Positions 1-8,271 of a stretch of 64,000 nucleotides of DNA are shown piece by piece; positions within the stretch are counted from its first letter, which is position 1, and each line of letters opens with the position of its first letter. The stretch lies in NCBI RefSeq assembly GCF_030348825.1, contig NZ_JAUCES010000005.1, forward strand, positions 3,224,001 to 3,288,000. The letters are read 5' to 3'. Origin of the DNA: Fictibacillus sp. b24. GTDB lineage: Bacteria > Bacillota > Bacilli > Bacillales > Fictibacillaceae. A model generated the notes under the pieces. The model worked only from the letters and a program-made list of their open reading frames with translations. It was not told where the DNA came from and searched no databases. The position numbers and the translations under genes were made by a program.

Positions 1-1
1 G

Positions 2-772
2 AGCTCTCTCATTCTCGGACCGATGATTGGCGGGCTACTTGTCGCGAGCAGTGGAGGTTACTTTCTTTCATTTGGGGTGCCTGCATTCATGCTTCTTCTA
101 TCTGCTGTTCTTGCCTTCCTGCTCAATGTTCCAGCTTCGGAGAGCTCTAGTTCAAAAAAGTCTGGCATGTGGCAATCCATTAAAGAAGGCCTTGATGTGG
201 TAAAGAGTTCTGCCTTTTTAAAAGCACTATTCTTAAGTACGATTTTTCTAAATGTTTTCGTTGTCGGTCCTTTAATGATGGGTCTGCCGATCTTTGTAAA
301 AAATGTTCTCGACGGCAGCGCATTGGATTTCAGCTTTATTGAAGGGTCCATGGCTGCCGGCATGCTTATCAGTTCAGTGATCATCGGAATTTTAAACATT
401 AAGAAAAGGCGAGGTCTTATGGTAACTCTCTCGCTTTTCACCATGAACGTTTTCTTTTTCTTGTTTAGTCAAAGTTCATCTCTTTACGCTTGCATGTTCG
501 CGATCTTTTTTATTGGAATCACATTCCCGGCTACAAATATTCCGCTCATTTCAGCGGTACAGTCTTCTGTAGATAAAAAACTGCTTGGCCGTTTGATGGG
601 ACTGCTTACGATGGCAAGTATGGGTCTCGCCCCATTATCTCTCGCAGCAACATCCATATTGATCTCATACGGTTTCACTATCGATAAGATTATGGCTGGC
701 GGTGCACTCTCTTTAATTCTTGTAAATGTTTTAATCATGTGGAAACTTCCTGCTTTAAGAAAAATGGAATAG
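2..772 (+). CDS. MFS transporter, C-terminal part (5' end outside window)
   Basis: This is the 3' part of a major facilitator superfamily transporter; the reading frame is open to the window edge, so the start lies upstream. What remains is about 256 residues with several hydrophobic membrane segments separated by short basic loops, including a KKRRG stretch between two of them, as in the second six-helix half of MFS drug exporters. It probably exports a small molecule across the cytoplasmic membrane using the proton gradient; the substrate cannot be told. The next gene starts 12 nt after its stop and is likely cotranscribed. The family assignment rests on hydrophobicity pattern and overall resemblance, with no diagnostic motif in the visible part. 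Confidence 0.8.
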   Translation, partial: SSLILGPMIGGLLVASSGGYFLSFGVPAFMLLLSAVLAFLLNVPASESSSSKKSGMWQSIKEGLDVVKSSAFLKALFLSTIFLNVFVVGPLMMGLPIFVKNVLDGSALDFSFIEGSMAAGMLISSVIIGILNIKKRRGLMVTLSLFTMNVFFFLFSQSSSLYACMFAIFFIGITFPATNIPLISAVQSSVDKKLLGRLMGLLTMASMGLAPLSLAATSILISYGFTIDKIMAGGALSLILVNVLIMWKLPALRKME

Positions 773-784
773 GCGGTGGATTGG

Positions 785-1777
785 ATGAAGGTATTAATTA
801 TTGGCGGTACACGTTTTTTAGGGAAACATTTAGCAGATTCCTTTAAAAGCAACAGCCATGAGGTTACTTTGTTTCATAGAGGAAACACAGCAGAAAAAGG
901 CAGTCAGGAAAATATTCAGGAAATCATTGGTGACAGAGATGAAGACTTGTCGTTACTGCAGAAGCGCACTTGGGATGTTGTTGTTGATACTTGCGGGTAC
1001 TTTCCGAAACAAGTTCGTAAAACCGCTGAAGCTCTCCATAAAAACACGAAATCTTACATTTTTATTTCTTCTGTTTCCGTTTATGAAGATCAATCCGTAC
1101 GATATCTTACGGAAGAAGCAAAGACTGCTGCCCTTGCGAATCCGGATATAACCGAAATTGGTGAAAATTATGGAGCTCTTAAAGCAGCATGTGAACAAGA
1201 AGTGATTAAAGTTTTTCAGAATCAGGCTTTAGTAATTCGTCCTGGATTAATTGTCGGGCCTAACGATTATACTGATCGGTTTACGTATTGGCCAGATCGA
1301 GGTGTTCAAGGCGGAGAAATCTTGATCCCTGATATGAAAGATCCTACAGTTCGATTCATCGATGTACGCGATTTAGCGAATTGGATTGTTTTGATGGCTG
1401 AAAATGAAGAGAGCGGCACTTTTCAAGCTGTTGGGGGAAGGTACAATTTTAATGAGTTTGTGAAAAAATGCATAACGGATCACGCAAAGTCTAGAATTGT
1501 TCCTGTTTTTGAATCGTACTTATTAAAAGAAAAGGTTGGCGAGTGGATGGAAATCCCCCTCTGGATCGCAAGTGATGAATATAGAGGGTTAGATTATGCG
1601 GATGACTCTAAGGCGATAAACAAAGGACTAATTTTCCGTCCAGTAGAAGAAACCATCCAAGATACAGCAAAATGGTCACAAGCTAGAAACCTAAAACCTG
1701 ATGAGTGGAGAGCTGGGCTGCATCCAGATAAAGAAAAACAATTGCTGCAGAAATGGAAAGATCAAGTGAAAGAATAA
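785..1777 (+). CDS. NAD-dependent epimerase/dehydratase family protein (extended SDR)
   Basis: The protein opens with MKVLIIGGTRFLGKH, the Rossmann GGxxFxG dinucleotide-binding loop of extended short-chain dehydrogenases. A YGALK motif (about residue 120) supplies the catalytic Tyr-xxx-Lys. About 330 residues is normal for NAD-dependent epimerase/dehydratases acting on nucleotide sugars and related substrates; the actual substrate is unknown. An in-frame GTG lies nine bases upstream at 776, but the ATG at 785 puts the Rossmann strand at the N-terminus as usual and has a G-rich ribosome site just before it. It follows the MFS gene closely and is likely in the same transcript, which ends at the terminator at 1959-1994. 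Confidence 0.85.
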   Translation: MKVLIIGGTRFLGKHLADSFKSNSHEVTLFHRGNTAEKGSQENIQEIIGDRDEDLSLLQKRTWDVVVDTCGYFPKQVRKTAEALHKNTKSYIFISSVSVYEDQSVRYLTEEAKTAALANPDITEIGENYGALKAACEQEVIKVFQNQALVIRPGLIVGPNDYTDRFTYWPDRGVQGGEILIPDMKDPTVRFIDVRDLANWIVLMAENEESGTFQAVGGRYNFNEFVKKCITDHAKSRIVPVFESYLLKEKVGEWMEIPLWIASDEYRGLDYADDSKAINKGLIFRPVEETIQDTAKWSQARNLKPDEWRAGLHPDKEKQLLQKWKDQVKE

Positions 1778-1794
1778 AACTCCATTTTTTTCGC

Positions 1795-1958
1795 ATCTTC
1801 AACTAAAAATACATGAATGCCCATGGCACTTGTCCATACCATTTGTCCCCTAGAGACATATAGTAGGATTGTGAGATACAAAATCTCTCCTGTCGGCAAG
1901 AGGCCGGCAGAGCAATTCCCTACCCCCCATTTCTTCATCATGCGTTCGGTTTTCTTTA
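1795..1958 (+). other. Intergenic stretch with possible structured RNA
   Basis: Between the epimerase stop and the terminator the plus strand contains two local inverted repeats (GAGAT..ATCTC near 1872-1887, CTGTCGGC..GCCGGCAG near 1890-1910) followed by an unpaired C-rich run, CCCTACCCCCC. Hairpins plus a single-stranded C-rich segment ahead of an intrinsic terminator resemble Gram-positive trans-acting sRNAs that pair with Shine-Dalgarno sequences. I found no well-spaced sigma-A promoter, so it may simply be the 3' UTR of the epimerase mRNA. Short open frames on both strands here lack ribosome sites. Confidence 0.3.
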
Positions 1959-1994
1959 CCATAATCCTTTCAAAAGGATTATGGCTTTTTTTTT
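1959..1994 (+). terminator. Rho-independent terminator
   Basis: A perfect 12-bp stem (CCATAATCCTTT / AAAGGATTATGG) with a 2-nt loop is followed by nine T residues on the plus strand. It ends the epimerase transcript, or a small RNA upstream, and its T-run overlaps the 3' end of the convergent minus-strand gene. Confidence 0.9.
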
Positions 1995-2622
1995 ATCTAG
2001 GAAAACGTTTTTGTTCATCGTTAAATTGAAAATATTTGTTTAAGTGTTCAGGAAGCTCCCCTTTTTGAAAGACAAACTGAATGTCTGATAGTGGAATTTC
2101 TAATCGCGACAATGCTGGATATAAAGGCAAGATCTCCTTTGGTTCGTACGATTGCTGATAACTTGTAATAGCCTCATTTGTTTCTTTTTCAACGGATTGA
2201 CGGTATGCATGTATTTCTTGAATCTGCTGAACCATCATCAAATATTCCGCTTTTAACCGCTCTAGCTGAGTAATTTTCTTCTCCATACTGTTTTTTGCAG
2301 TCTCAAGTTCTCTGTCGCGGGAAGAATAGACCGTTTTTAAATACTCGGATAACCTGTCGTCACGATTGTCTTTTAAATCGTCCAAATGCTCCATGGCGTT
2401 TCGTTCTTTTTCCATAGCTAAAAGATACTTATTCTTTGCTTCAGTCAGATCATCCATCGTGATTTTTGAATTTCTAACACCATAAGCGTTTAGCAATTCT
2501 TCATATTCATTAGAAGACCATTCTTTTTGTTTATGTAGTTGCTGCCACTTTTCTTGCGCACGTGCTATATCGATATCGTATTCTTTTTTCATTTGTTTAA
2601 AATGATTTAATTCCGGATACAT
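1993..2622 (-). CDS. Coiled-coil protein of unknown function
   Basis: I do not recognise this 209-residue protein. It is almost entirely charged, heptad-like sequence rich in Glu, Lys, Leu and Gln (about residues 5-175), predicting long coiled coils, with no signal peptide or membrane segment. It is probably cytosolic and oligomeric. The start MYPELNHF at 2622 was chosen because AAGGGAGA lies 7-8 nt upstream; the open frame continues to 2796 but that extension would translate the palindromic repeat at 2746-2878. It has no operon partners: the repeat and a divergent phosphatase gene lie upstream and a convergent transcript downstream. Confidence 0.75.
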   Translation of the reverse strand: MYPELNHFKQMKKEYDIDIARAQEKWQQLHKQKEWSSNEYEELLNAYGVRNSKITMDDLTEAKNKYLLAMEKERNAMEHLDDLKDNRDDRLSEYLKTVYSSRDRELETAKNSMEKKITQLERLKAEYLMMVQQIQEIHAYRQSVEKETNEAITSYQQSYEPKEILPLYPALSRLEIPLSDIQFVFQKGELPEHLNKYFQFNDEQKRFPR

Positions 2623-2745
2623 GACAATCTCCCTTCGAGTTTCAACATTAATAGTATTCGGGAAGGTTTTAGGTTTAACGTCTCGAATGATTAAACAACT
2701 GTTTAAATAAAAAGCTCTTTTGTAAGCTTTGTTGCTTTGGGTGTG

Positions 2746-2878
2746 GTTGAATTCCGTTCCAGGTGCTCGCTTTCCGCGGGGCAGGCGGTGAGCCACATTC
2801 GTAACGTTTCACTTTTAAGTGTCTCACCTGCCCGCCTGTCCCGCAGGAGTCTCCCACCTTCTACTTCATTCAACTGTC
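2746..2878. repeat. Palindromic intergenic repeat, copy A (reverse orientation)
   Basis: First of nine copies of a ~135-bp imperfect palindrome in this window. It is bounded by GTTGA..TCAAC ends, and its nested stem includes CGCTTTCCGCGGGGCAGGC and GCGGGACAGGCGGGC-type arms. It fills most of the 326-bp divergent gap between the coiled-coil gene and the phosphatase gene. No protein is encoded. Confidence 0.9.
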
Positions 2879-2948
2879 AAAGAAGAAAATGATTAAAAGA
2901 TAAAATACACACTTTTAAGTAATTCCTATTAGAAAGAAGGATGAATCC

Positions 2949-3479
2949 ATGAAGATTACTGCAATTAGACATTGCAAAGCGGAAGGTCAGGAACGTAATG
3001 CTACATTAACTGCTGAAGGTGAGCAGCAAGCTAGAGAATTGGCTGCCTTTTTAGAGGATCAGCACTTTGATTGTATCATCTCGAGTCCTTTTAAAAGAGC
3101 TATAAACACCATTAAACCATTTGCAGAATTAAATGATCGATCTATAGAGGTAGATGAACGACTGGCTGAACGAATCCTTTCTAGTGAAAATGATCCCAAT
3201 TGGCGATCAAATCTAGAACGTACATATATAGAAGAACATTTAAAGTTCCCTGGTGGTGAGTCCACATACGAAGCAAAAGAAAGAATCACTTCCTTCATTA
3301 ATGACCTGCAATCTAAATCATATCAATCGGCACTGATTGTGACGCACGGAAATCTGTTAAGCCTTATGATTAATTTGTACCAGCCTTCTTTTGGTTTTAA
3401 AGAATGGGAGCTGTTATCGAACCCAGATGTTTATCTAATTGACGTGTCATTAAAAGATGTATCCAAGTTGTGGGTGTAA
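2949..3479 (+). CDS. Histidine phosphatase family protein
   Basis: This 176-residue cytosolic protein has the layout of the histidine phosphatase (phosphoglycerate mutase-like) superfamily. The N-terminal MKITAIRHCKAEGQ carries the phospho-accepting His of the RHG motif, here RHC. SSPFKRAINT supplies the second Arg, GGES the conserved Glu region, and VTHGN near residue 130 the second His. It should remove phosphate from a small metabolite; the substrate is unknown. AAGAAGG lies a few bases before the ATG. It stands alone, between a palindromic repeat and the CAP gene. The Gly-to-Cys change in RHG is mildly unusual but seen in some bacterial members. Confidence 0.85.
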   Translation: MKITAIRHCKAEGQERNATLTAEGEQQARELAAFLEDQHFDCIISSPFKRAINTIKPFAELNDRSIEVDERLAERILSSENDPNWRSNLERTYIEEHLKFPGGESTYEAKERITSFINDLQSKSYQSALIVTHGNLLSLMINLYQPSFGFKEWELLSNPDVYLIDVSLKDVSKLWV

Positions 3480-3571
3480 TAAACTGGTAGTTAATTCCAG
3501 ACCCCCAACCCTCCTACAAAAGTCCCGAAACCTGTACACGTAAGATAATTTATTAGGAGGGGAAACATCTT

Positions 3572-4213
3572 ATGAAAAAATTAGTAGTAGCATCAGTATT
3601 AGGCGCTTCCCTATTCGGCGCAAACGCAGGAATCTCAGAAGCGGCATCTACATGCCCATTCGCTTCTTCAAATAATAATCAGCCACAACAGCAGCAACAA
3701 GTTCAAGCTGCTCCGGCACCAGCTCCACAACAACAACAAGCGGCTCCAGCTCCGGCTCCAGCTCCAGCTCCACAGCAAGAGCAGACAAAAGCTCCAGCAC
3801 AGGAAGCACCAAAAGCTGAAGCAGGTGCAGAACTTACTGCACAAGAGCAACAAATGCTTGATTTAGTAAACCAAGAGCGTGAAAAACAAGGTTTACCAGC
3901 ATTAAAAGCTGACCCAGAATTAACAAAAGTTGCACGTGTTAAAGCAAAAGACATGATCGACAACAACTATTTCGACCACAACTCACCAAAATACGGTTCT
4001 CCATTTGATATGTTGAAGCAATTTGGTGTTGAATATAAAACAGCTGGTGAAAACCTAGCAGGAAACTCTTCTGTTGAAGGTGCTCACACTAGCCTAATGA
4101 ACTCTCAAGGTCACCGTGAAAACATCCTTAAGTCTGACTACACAAACGTTGGTATTGGTGTAGTTGACGGTGGACAATATGGTAAAATGTTCGTTCAATT
4201 GTTCAAAGGATAA
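3572..4213 (+). CDS. Secreted CAP (SCP/PR1) domain protein
   Basis: A 213-residue exported protein resembling B. subtilis YkwD. Residues 1-25 form a signal peptide (MKKLVVASVLGASLFGANA) with AEA-like cleavage near SEAAS. Residues 35-85 are a low-complexity linker of PA and Q runs, probably crossing or decorating the wall. From about residue 88 it is a CAP domain: LVNQERE, HNSP, GENLAGN and GHRENIL are the conserved blocks, including both His residues of the CAP cavity. CAP proteins in Bacillus are extracellular with poorly defined roles. AGGAGGGG precedes the start, and a strong terminator follows directly, so it is monocistronic. Confidence 0.93.
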   Translation: MKKLVVASVLGASLFGANAGISEAASTCPFASSNNNQPQQQQQVQAAPAPAPQQQQAAPAPAPAPAPQQEQTKAPAQEAPKAEAGAELTAQEQQMLDLVNQEREKQGLPALKADPELTKVARVKAKDMIDNNYFDHNSPKYGSPFDMLKQFGVEYKTAGENLAGNSSVEGAHTSLMNSQGHRENILKSDYTNVGIGVVDGGQYGKMFVQLFKG

Positions 4214-4220
4214 TAACGAC

Positions 4221-4253
4221 AAAAAGCTTTCCCAAATCGGGAAAGCTTTTTTT
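4221..4253 (+). terminator. Rho-independent terminator of the CAP gene
   Basis: A 13-bp stem AAAAAGCTTTCCC / GGGAAAGCTTTTT with a 5-nt loop ends in a T-run, seven bases after the CAP stop codon. Confidence 0.93.
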
Positions 4254-4304
4254 ATTGGCACTAAGCACCCTGGAGTGGGAAACCAGCCTTTCATCAAAAA
4301 CATT

Positions 4305-5726
4305 CTATTTAACCGGAATCGTAATCATAAAGGTGGTGCCTTTTCCCTTCTTACTCTTCACATCTAGCTTCCCGTTATGATGCTTAATAATATTGGTGCT
4401 TACCATCATCCCAAGCCCCGTACCCTCTTCTTTTGTTGTAAAAAAAGGCTTCCCAATTTTTTTAAGAACGACTTCATCCATACCGCACCCATAGTCACGT
4501 ACTTGAATTTGAATGTTGTTCTTATCATCAGACAGCCTCATGCTTACTTTTACGCAATCTCCAATTGAAGATGCTTCGATCGCGTTTTTTACAAAATTTA
4601 TAAACACTTGTTTAAGCTGCATAGAGTCACAAAAAACAAGCGGCATCTGATCCTCAAGCTCTGTTTTTATTTCGATATTTTTCATAATAGCCTGTGTGTT
4701 CAATAAATCAACTGTATCTTTAATGATATCGGTAATACAGGCCATTTTAAAGTTTTGGGAATTACTTTTTGAAAGGACTAGAAACTCTTTAATGATATGC
4801 TCTATTCGATCCACTTCGGACAAGATAATCGATAAATATTGGTTAAATTCATTGGTTTGATTTTGAATAAGCTGAACAAAACCTTTCAACGATGTCAAAG
4901 GATTGCGAATTTCATGTGCTACGCCAGCTGCGAGCTCCCCTACAACATTTAACGCTTCAGCTTTTAATAATTTTTGTTCTGTTAGCTTTTGGTCTGTTAC
5001 GTCTTTTAAAATAGTTACATGCAGATGGTCTACTATATCTTTTTGACAGGAGTATTCAATTTCTCTTACAAAACCGTCAGGAGTTCGATAGCGAAACTCT
5101 CCTGTAATCTTTTTTCCATGCAATACTTCTTCCCATTTTTTTCTGATTGCTGCTCTGCCATTTCTCACAAAAAATTCTTCAGCACTTCTTCCGATGAGTT
5201 CCTCTTTAGAAAGCTGCAGAAGCTCACATGCACGGTCATTGACTTCTGCGATCTCCATATTCGATCTGCACAAAACTATTGCTTCTAGCGCATGGTTAAA
5301 CAATTGTTTAAACTTTTTCAAATTTTGGTCCTGCGTCATCTCTGTATCAGTAGTTGATGTCATGTAAGATGTACCCACAACCTCCTGTACATCGTGGTTT
5401 TTTCCTATTACCGGATATATGGTTGTACGTATTGACCTTACACCTAAATTAATATCTGCGGTTTGTGTTTTACCTGAAAAAGCTTTTTCCAATTGATCTG
5501 TCCATTCAGCGATTAATTCTTTTGAATAAAGTTCTTTTAAACTGGTTCCTGGCAGGGGTTTTACCGAAACTCCAAGTCCGTCAAGCATGGATCCCGCAGA
5601 ATATGTAAACTTATAGTCACCTTCACCATCTCTTTTCAGTCCAAAAAGATGGATCGGGCAATGGGAAAGTGTGTTATGAAAATCGGCAATACGTTTTATT
5701 TCAACTTCTTCATATTGCTTGTTCAT
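4305..5726 (-). CDS. PAS-domain sensor histidine kinase (sporulation-kinase-like)
   Basis: A 473-residue soluble histidine kinase without membrane segments. Two PAS-like regions occupy about residues 15-120 and 135-250. The dimerisation/phosphoacceptor helix AAGVAHEIRNPLTSLKGF has His271, and the ATPase domain shows NFVKNAIEAS (N box), DYGCGMDE (G1), PFFTTKEEGTGLGM (F/G2) and GKGTTF. The H-box and cytosolic PAS arrangement match B. subtilis sporulation phosphorelay kinases (KinA/KinE type), which phosphorylate Spo0F. No response regulator is adjacent, as expected for an orphan phosphorelay kinase. The signal sensed is unknown. Confidence 0.9.
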   Translation of the reverse strand: MNKQYEEVEIKRIADFHNTLSHCPIHLFGLKRDGEGDYKFTYSAGSMLDGLGVSVKPLPGTSLKELYSKELIAEWTDQLEKAFSGKTQTADINLGVRSIRTTIYPVIGKNHDVQEVVGTSYMTSTTDTEMTQDQNLKKFKQLFNHALEAIVLCRSNMEIAEVNDRACELLQLSKEELIGRSAEEFFVRNGRAAIRKKWEEVLHGKKITGEFRYRTPDGFVREIEYSCQKDIVDHLHVTILKDVTDQKLTEQKLLKAEALNVVGELAAGVAHEIRNPLTSLKGFVQLIQNQTNEFNQYLSIILSEVDRIEHIIKEFLVLSKSNSQNFKMACITDIIKDTVDLLNTQAIMKNIEIKTELEDQMPLVFCDSMQLKQVFINFVKNAIEASSIGDCVKVSMRLSDDKNNIQIQVRDYGCGMDEVVLKKIGKPFFTTKEEGTGLGMMVSTNIIKHHNGKLDVKSKKGKGTTFMITIPVK

Positions 5727-5937
5727 TAAGTAGTCCCCTTCTTCTTACAGAATCAAAATCGGTTTGCTTGGGCTGTTACGTCAATTAAACAACCTCTCCT
5801 TTTTTTCGCTAATATTTTTATTTCGACAAATTTATAGCTTTTCCCTATTGGTCGACTTTCCCATTTTTTCAAATTGCTGATACAGGTCTTTTGAATTACT
5901 TTCTGAAGTAAAAGGTTTTCACCTGAAATTAAAAACA

Positions 5938-5969
5938 ATAAAAAACCTTTGAGAAATTTCTACAAAGGC
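5938..5969 (-). terminator. Rho-independent terminator of the ResA-like gene
   Basis: On the minus strand CCTTTG-TAGAAATTTCT-CAAAGG is followed by TTTTTT, 14 nt after the stop of the thioredoxin-like gene. The remaining 5727-5937 gap shows nothing else I can support. Confidence 0.8.
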
Positions 5970-5982
5970 TTTAAAACAATAC

Positions 5983-6537
5983 TTACCTATTCATCTTGAT
6001 TATTTCTGCTTTCATAAATTCATAATCCATAGGACCTATATGGAAGTTTGTGATGTTTCCATTTTCGTCGATAAAGTAGCTTGTCGGAATCGAAACAGCT
6101 CGATATTGTTTTCCTGTCGTATTCTTTTCATCAAGCGGAATCGGAAATGAAAGATCATATTTCTCGACAAATTCGCCCACTTTTTCTTTTTTTGTTTCAG
6201 CATACGCTAGATTTACTGCGAGAATTTCTACGTTCTTATCCTTGTAATCACTATAAAACTTTTGCATCTCTGGCATTTCCTCTCTGCAAGGAGGACACCA
6301 CGTTGCCCAAAAGTTTAAGATCACCTTTTTACCGCGGTAATCGTTTAATTGAATTTGTTTTCCATCCAGCGTTTTTAATGAAAAATCATGCGCTTTACTT
6401 CCTGGTTTAAGTCCTGTATCTTCATCCGTTGTGTTTTCCACTGTTTCGGGCTCTTCCTTTTCCTCTTGAGCCGAATAAAAAGCAAGACCGATTAATCCCG
6501 CAAATATAAGCATGATCACAATCGATTTTATCTTCAC
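5983..6537 (-). CDS. Membrane-anchored thiol-disulfide oxidoreductase, ResA/TlpA family
   Basis: A 184-residue protein with an uncleaved N-terminal anchor (residues 4-21) and an extracytoplasmic thioredoxin fold. WATWCPPCREEMP carries the CPPC redox pair at residues 81-84, and the cis-Pro region is VSIPTSYF. ResA-type proteins reduce disulfides outside the membrane, typically of apocytochrome c; no cytochrome biogenesis genes are adjacent, so another thiol target is possible. It is monocistronic, with a terminator just downstream. It could equally be annotated StoA-like or a generic TlpA family protein. Confidence 0.88.
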   Translation of the reverse strand: MKIKSIVIMLIFAGLIGLAFYSAQEEKEEPETVENTTDEDTGLKPGSKAHDFSLKTLDGKQIQLNDYRGKKVILNFWATWCPPCREEMPEMQKFYSDYKDKNVEILAVNLAYAETKKEKVGEFVEKYDLSFPIPLDEKNTTGKQYRAVSIPTSYFIDENGNITNFHIGPMDYEFMKAEIIKMNR

Positions 6538-6701
6538 TGTTCAATCCTCTTTTCACGTTGATTCACTTTTTTATTATAGAGGATTTATTTATCCTACTGC
6601 AAAGTAATGTAACAAAAAAGCTATTGTTGCCAATTTCTGCAGGCATCTACATTTTTTAGAAGAACGTGCGGGGAGCGTGCCATGAACCTTTAAAAAAGAC
6701 C

Positions 6702-6734
6702 AAAAAAACAACAACTTATGTTTAAGCTGTTGTT
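6702..6734 (-). terminator. Rho-independent terminator of the sigma/anti-sigma operon
   Basis: On the minus strand AACAACAGCTTA..TAAGTTGTTGTT is followed directly by a T-run, 10 nt past the anti-sigma stop codon. Confidence 0.85.
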
Positions 6735-6744
6735 CCCTTTGAAT

Positions 6745-7497
6745 TTATAAGTTAGAAGCCATTACAATAGTGCCTTTAGGTTTTTTGCTGTTTGGAGTAG
6801 GTTCATGAGAGATCGCGACAGCATCCCACTGATGTTCACCTTCAAACGTTACTGGGAAAACAACTGCACCATTGCCATTTTCATCAGGTGTAAATGTTCC
6901 AGCTCTGTATTGTTTATCTCCTTCGATCAGCCAAACTTGATACGTTTCAGTTCCTTTAACTTGGGTTAAGTTGTGGGTGTGAACGACAAGTTTCATGGTC
7001 TCATTTTCTTGTACCATTGAAGCGACACCTGTTGACTTTGTTTCTTCTGAAGCTAGCTGTACGGTCTTGAATGTTTTATTGATCTGTTCTTGAATGACTT
7101 GCTCATTTTTGTTGTTCTCATTATATAAATAAGCGTTCGTGCCTAATGATAAAAGAAGTCCAGCGGCTAGAAGCCCAGTCATCCATGTTTGTGGTTTTCT
7201 GTTATAAGCAGGTGTGATTTCCTTTCTAGAGCTATCAGTCTTGATGATTGGCTTGGGCTTATTTGACATTGAATCTTGATCCGCAGTTACACTTGCTAAT
7301 ATACGTTCTTTCATACCAACTGGAGGGTCTGCCTCTTCTGATAAATATGGAAGATCTGCTGTTAGCTCTTGCCATTCAGCCCATTCTTCCTGGCAAGCAC
7401 TGCATTCTTTTAAGTGGCGTTCAAATGCTTCCTTCTCTTTATCTTCTAATATTCCGTTATAATAATCGAGCAGATTATCGCACATTTTCTGTTCCAT
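6745..7497 (-). CDS. Anti-sigma factor with zinc-binding N-terminus and RskA-like C-terminal domain
   Basis: A 250-residue membrane-spanning anti-sigma factor. Residues 1-50 hold the zinc anti-sigma motif HLKECSACQ (H-x3-C-x2-C). A single membrane helix, GLLAAGLLLSLGTNAYLY, lies near residue 125, and an extracytoplasmic RskA-type domain with a TYQVWLIEGDK-like core makes up the rest. It should bind and silence the sigma factor encoded immediately upstream. The start was set at ATG 7497 behind GAGAGGGGGGAT, rather than 21 nt earlier; it overlaps the sigma gene by 23 bp, indicating translational coupling. The inducing signal is unknown. Confidence 0.9.
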   Translation of the reverse strand: MEQKMCDNLLDYYNGILEDKEKEAFERHLKECSACQEEWAEWQELTADLPYLSEEADPPVGMKERILASVTADQDSMSNKPKPIIKTDSSRKEITPAYNRKPQTWMTGLLAAGLLLSLGTNAYLYNENNKNEQVIQEQINKTFKTVQLASEETKSTGVASMVQENETMKLVVHTHNLTQVKGTETYQVWLIEGDKQYRAGTFTPDENGNGAVVFPVTFEGEHQWDAVAISHEPTPNSKKPKGTIVMASNL

Positions 7498-8047
7498 ATT
7501 TATCCCCCCTCTCTGCATAAATCTTTTTTAAGTGTTTCAGCGCTAAGCGTATCCTGCCTTTTACCGTTCCCAGTGGAAGATTCTTTCGTTCAGCGATATC
7601 TGATTGAGAATACCCTTTAAAATAGAACATATCTACAATATCTTGCTGCTCTTCCGTTAAGGTGGAAACGGCCTGTTTCAATACTTCTCTTTCTTCGTTC
7701 CAAGTTACAGTCTCTTCTATGCTTTCTGTACGTTCATAATCTAAATCTTTTTCAAGTATTTCAACTTCATTTTTCTGCTGTTTCCGTATTAAGTCGATGC
7801 AGGCATTTCTTGTTACTGTTAAAATCCATGAAGAAAACTTCCCTTTATCCTCTGAATAGATTCCATTTTTTCGCCACAGTTTCATAAAAACGTCCTGAAC
7901 CGCTTCTTCAGCTAACTCTTTTTGTTTCAACATTTTATATGAAAAAGAAAACAATAGCTTTTCGTATCGATCATAGAGCATTTCAAGGGCTTCTTTATTT
8001 TCTTCCTGAACCTTTTGATATAGTTCGTAATCAGAAGGTCTACCCAT
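7475..8047 (-). CDS. ECF RNA polymerase sigma factor (SigK-type)
   Basis: A 190-residue group 4 sigma factor. Region 2 (LYDRYEKLLFSFSYKML..EEAVQDVFMKLWRK, residues 23-61) would read the -10 element, and region 4 (GYSQSDIAERKNLPLGTVKGRIR, about 145-170) the -35 element. There is no sigma-3 domain. It forms an operon with the overlapping anti-sigma gene; ECF factors paired with RskA-type partners usually respond to envelope or oxidative stress and autoregulate. GGAGAC precedes the ATG by seven bases. Confidence 0.92.
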   Translation of the reverse strand: MGRPSDYELYQKVQEENKEALEMLYDRYEKLLFSFSYKMLKQKELAEEAVQDVFMKLWRKNGIYSEDKGKFSSWILTVTRNACIDLIRKQQKNEVEILEKDLDYERTESIEETVTWNEEREVLKQAVSTLTEEQQDIVDMFYFKGYSQSDIAERKNLPLGTVKGRIRLALKHLKKIYAERGDKYGTENVR

Positions 8048-8183
8048 CTTTTGTCTCCTTTACTGCACACATAATAGTTTTATCATATCAAAATGAGACA
8101 GTACTTGTCTTTTTTTAAGATGGATATATATAGCTAACGTTTTAAAAAACGATTCAGATCACATATTTTCCATCTTTTATCAT

Positions 8184-8209
8184 TAAGTTTCCCTTTATCT
8201 TTCCGATAT
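8184..8209 (+). promoter_or_regulatory. Probable SigD promoter of motAB
   Basis: TAAG (8184-8187), a 14-nt spacer and TCCGATAT (8202-8209) match the motility sigma-D consensus TAAA-N15-GCCGATAT closely. It lies 62 bp before the motA ATG. Confidence 0.75.
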
Positions 8210-8271
8210 AAAAGAAAATATAGCTCAGCGTTTTAGATACAGAATTTAAAGATAAAGTGAGGCACATCATT

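Noticed and set aside
1762-2029. Short open frames on both strands (66 and 70 codons) in the 1.8-2.0 kb gap
   Set aside because: No ribosome sites, overlap with the terminator, and no recognisable protein family.
1993-2796. N-terminally extended coiled-coil protein
   Set aside because: The extension is a translation of repeat copy A; ATG 2622 has a proper ribosome site.
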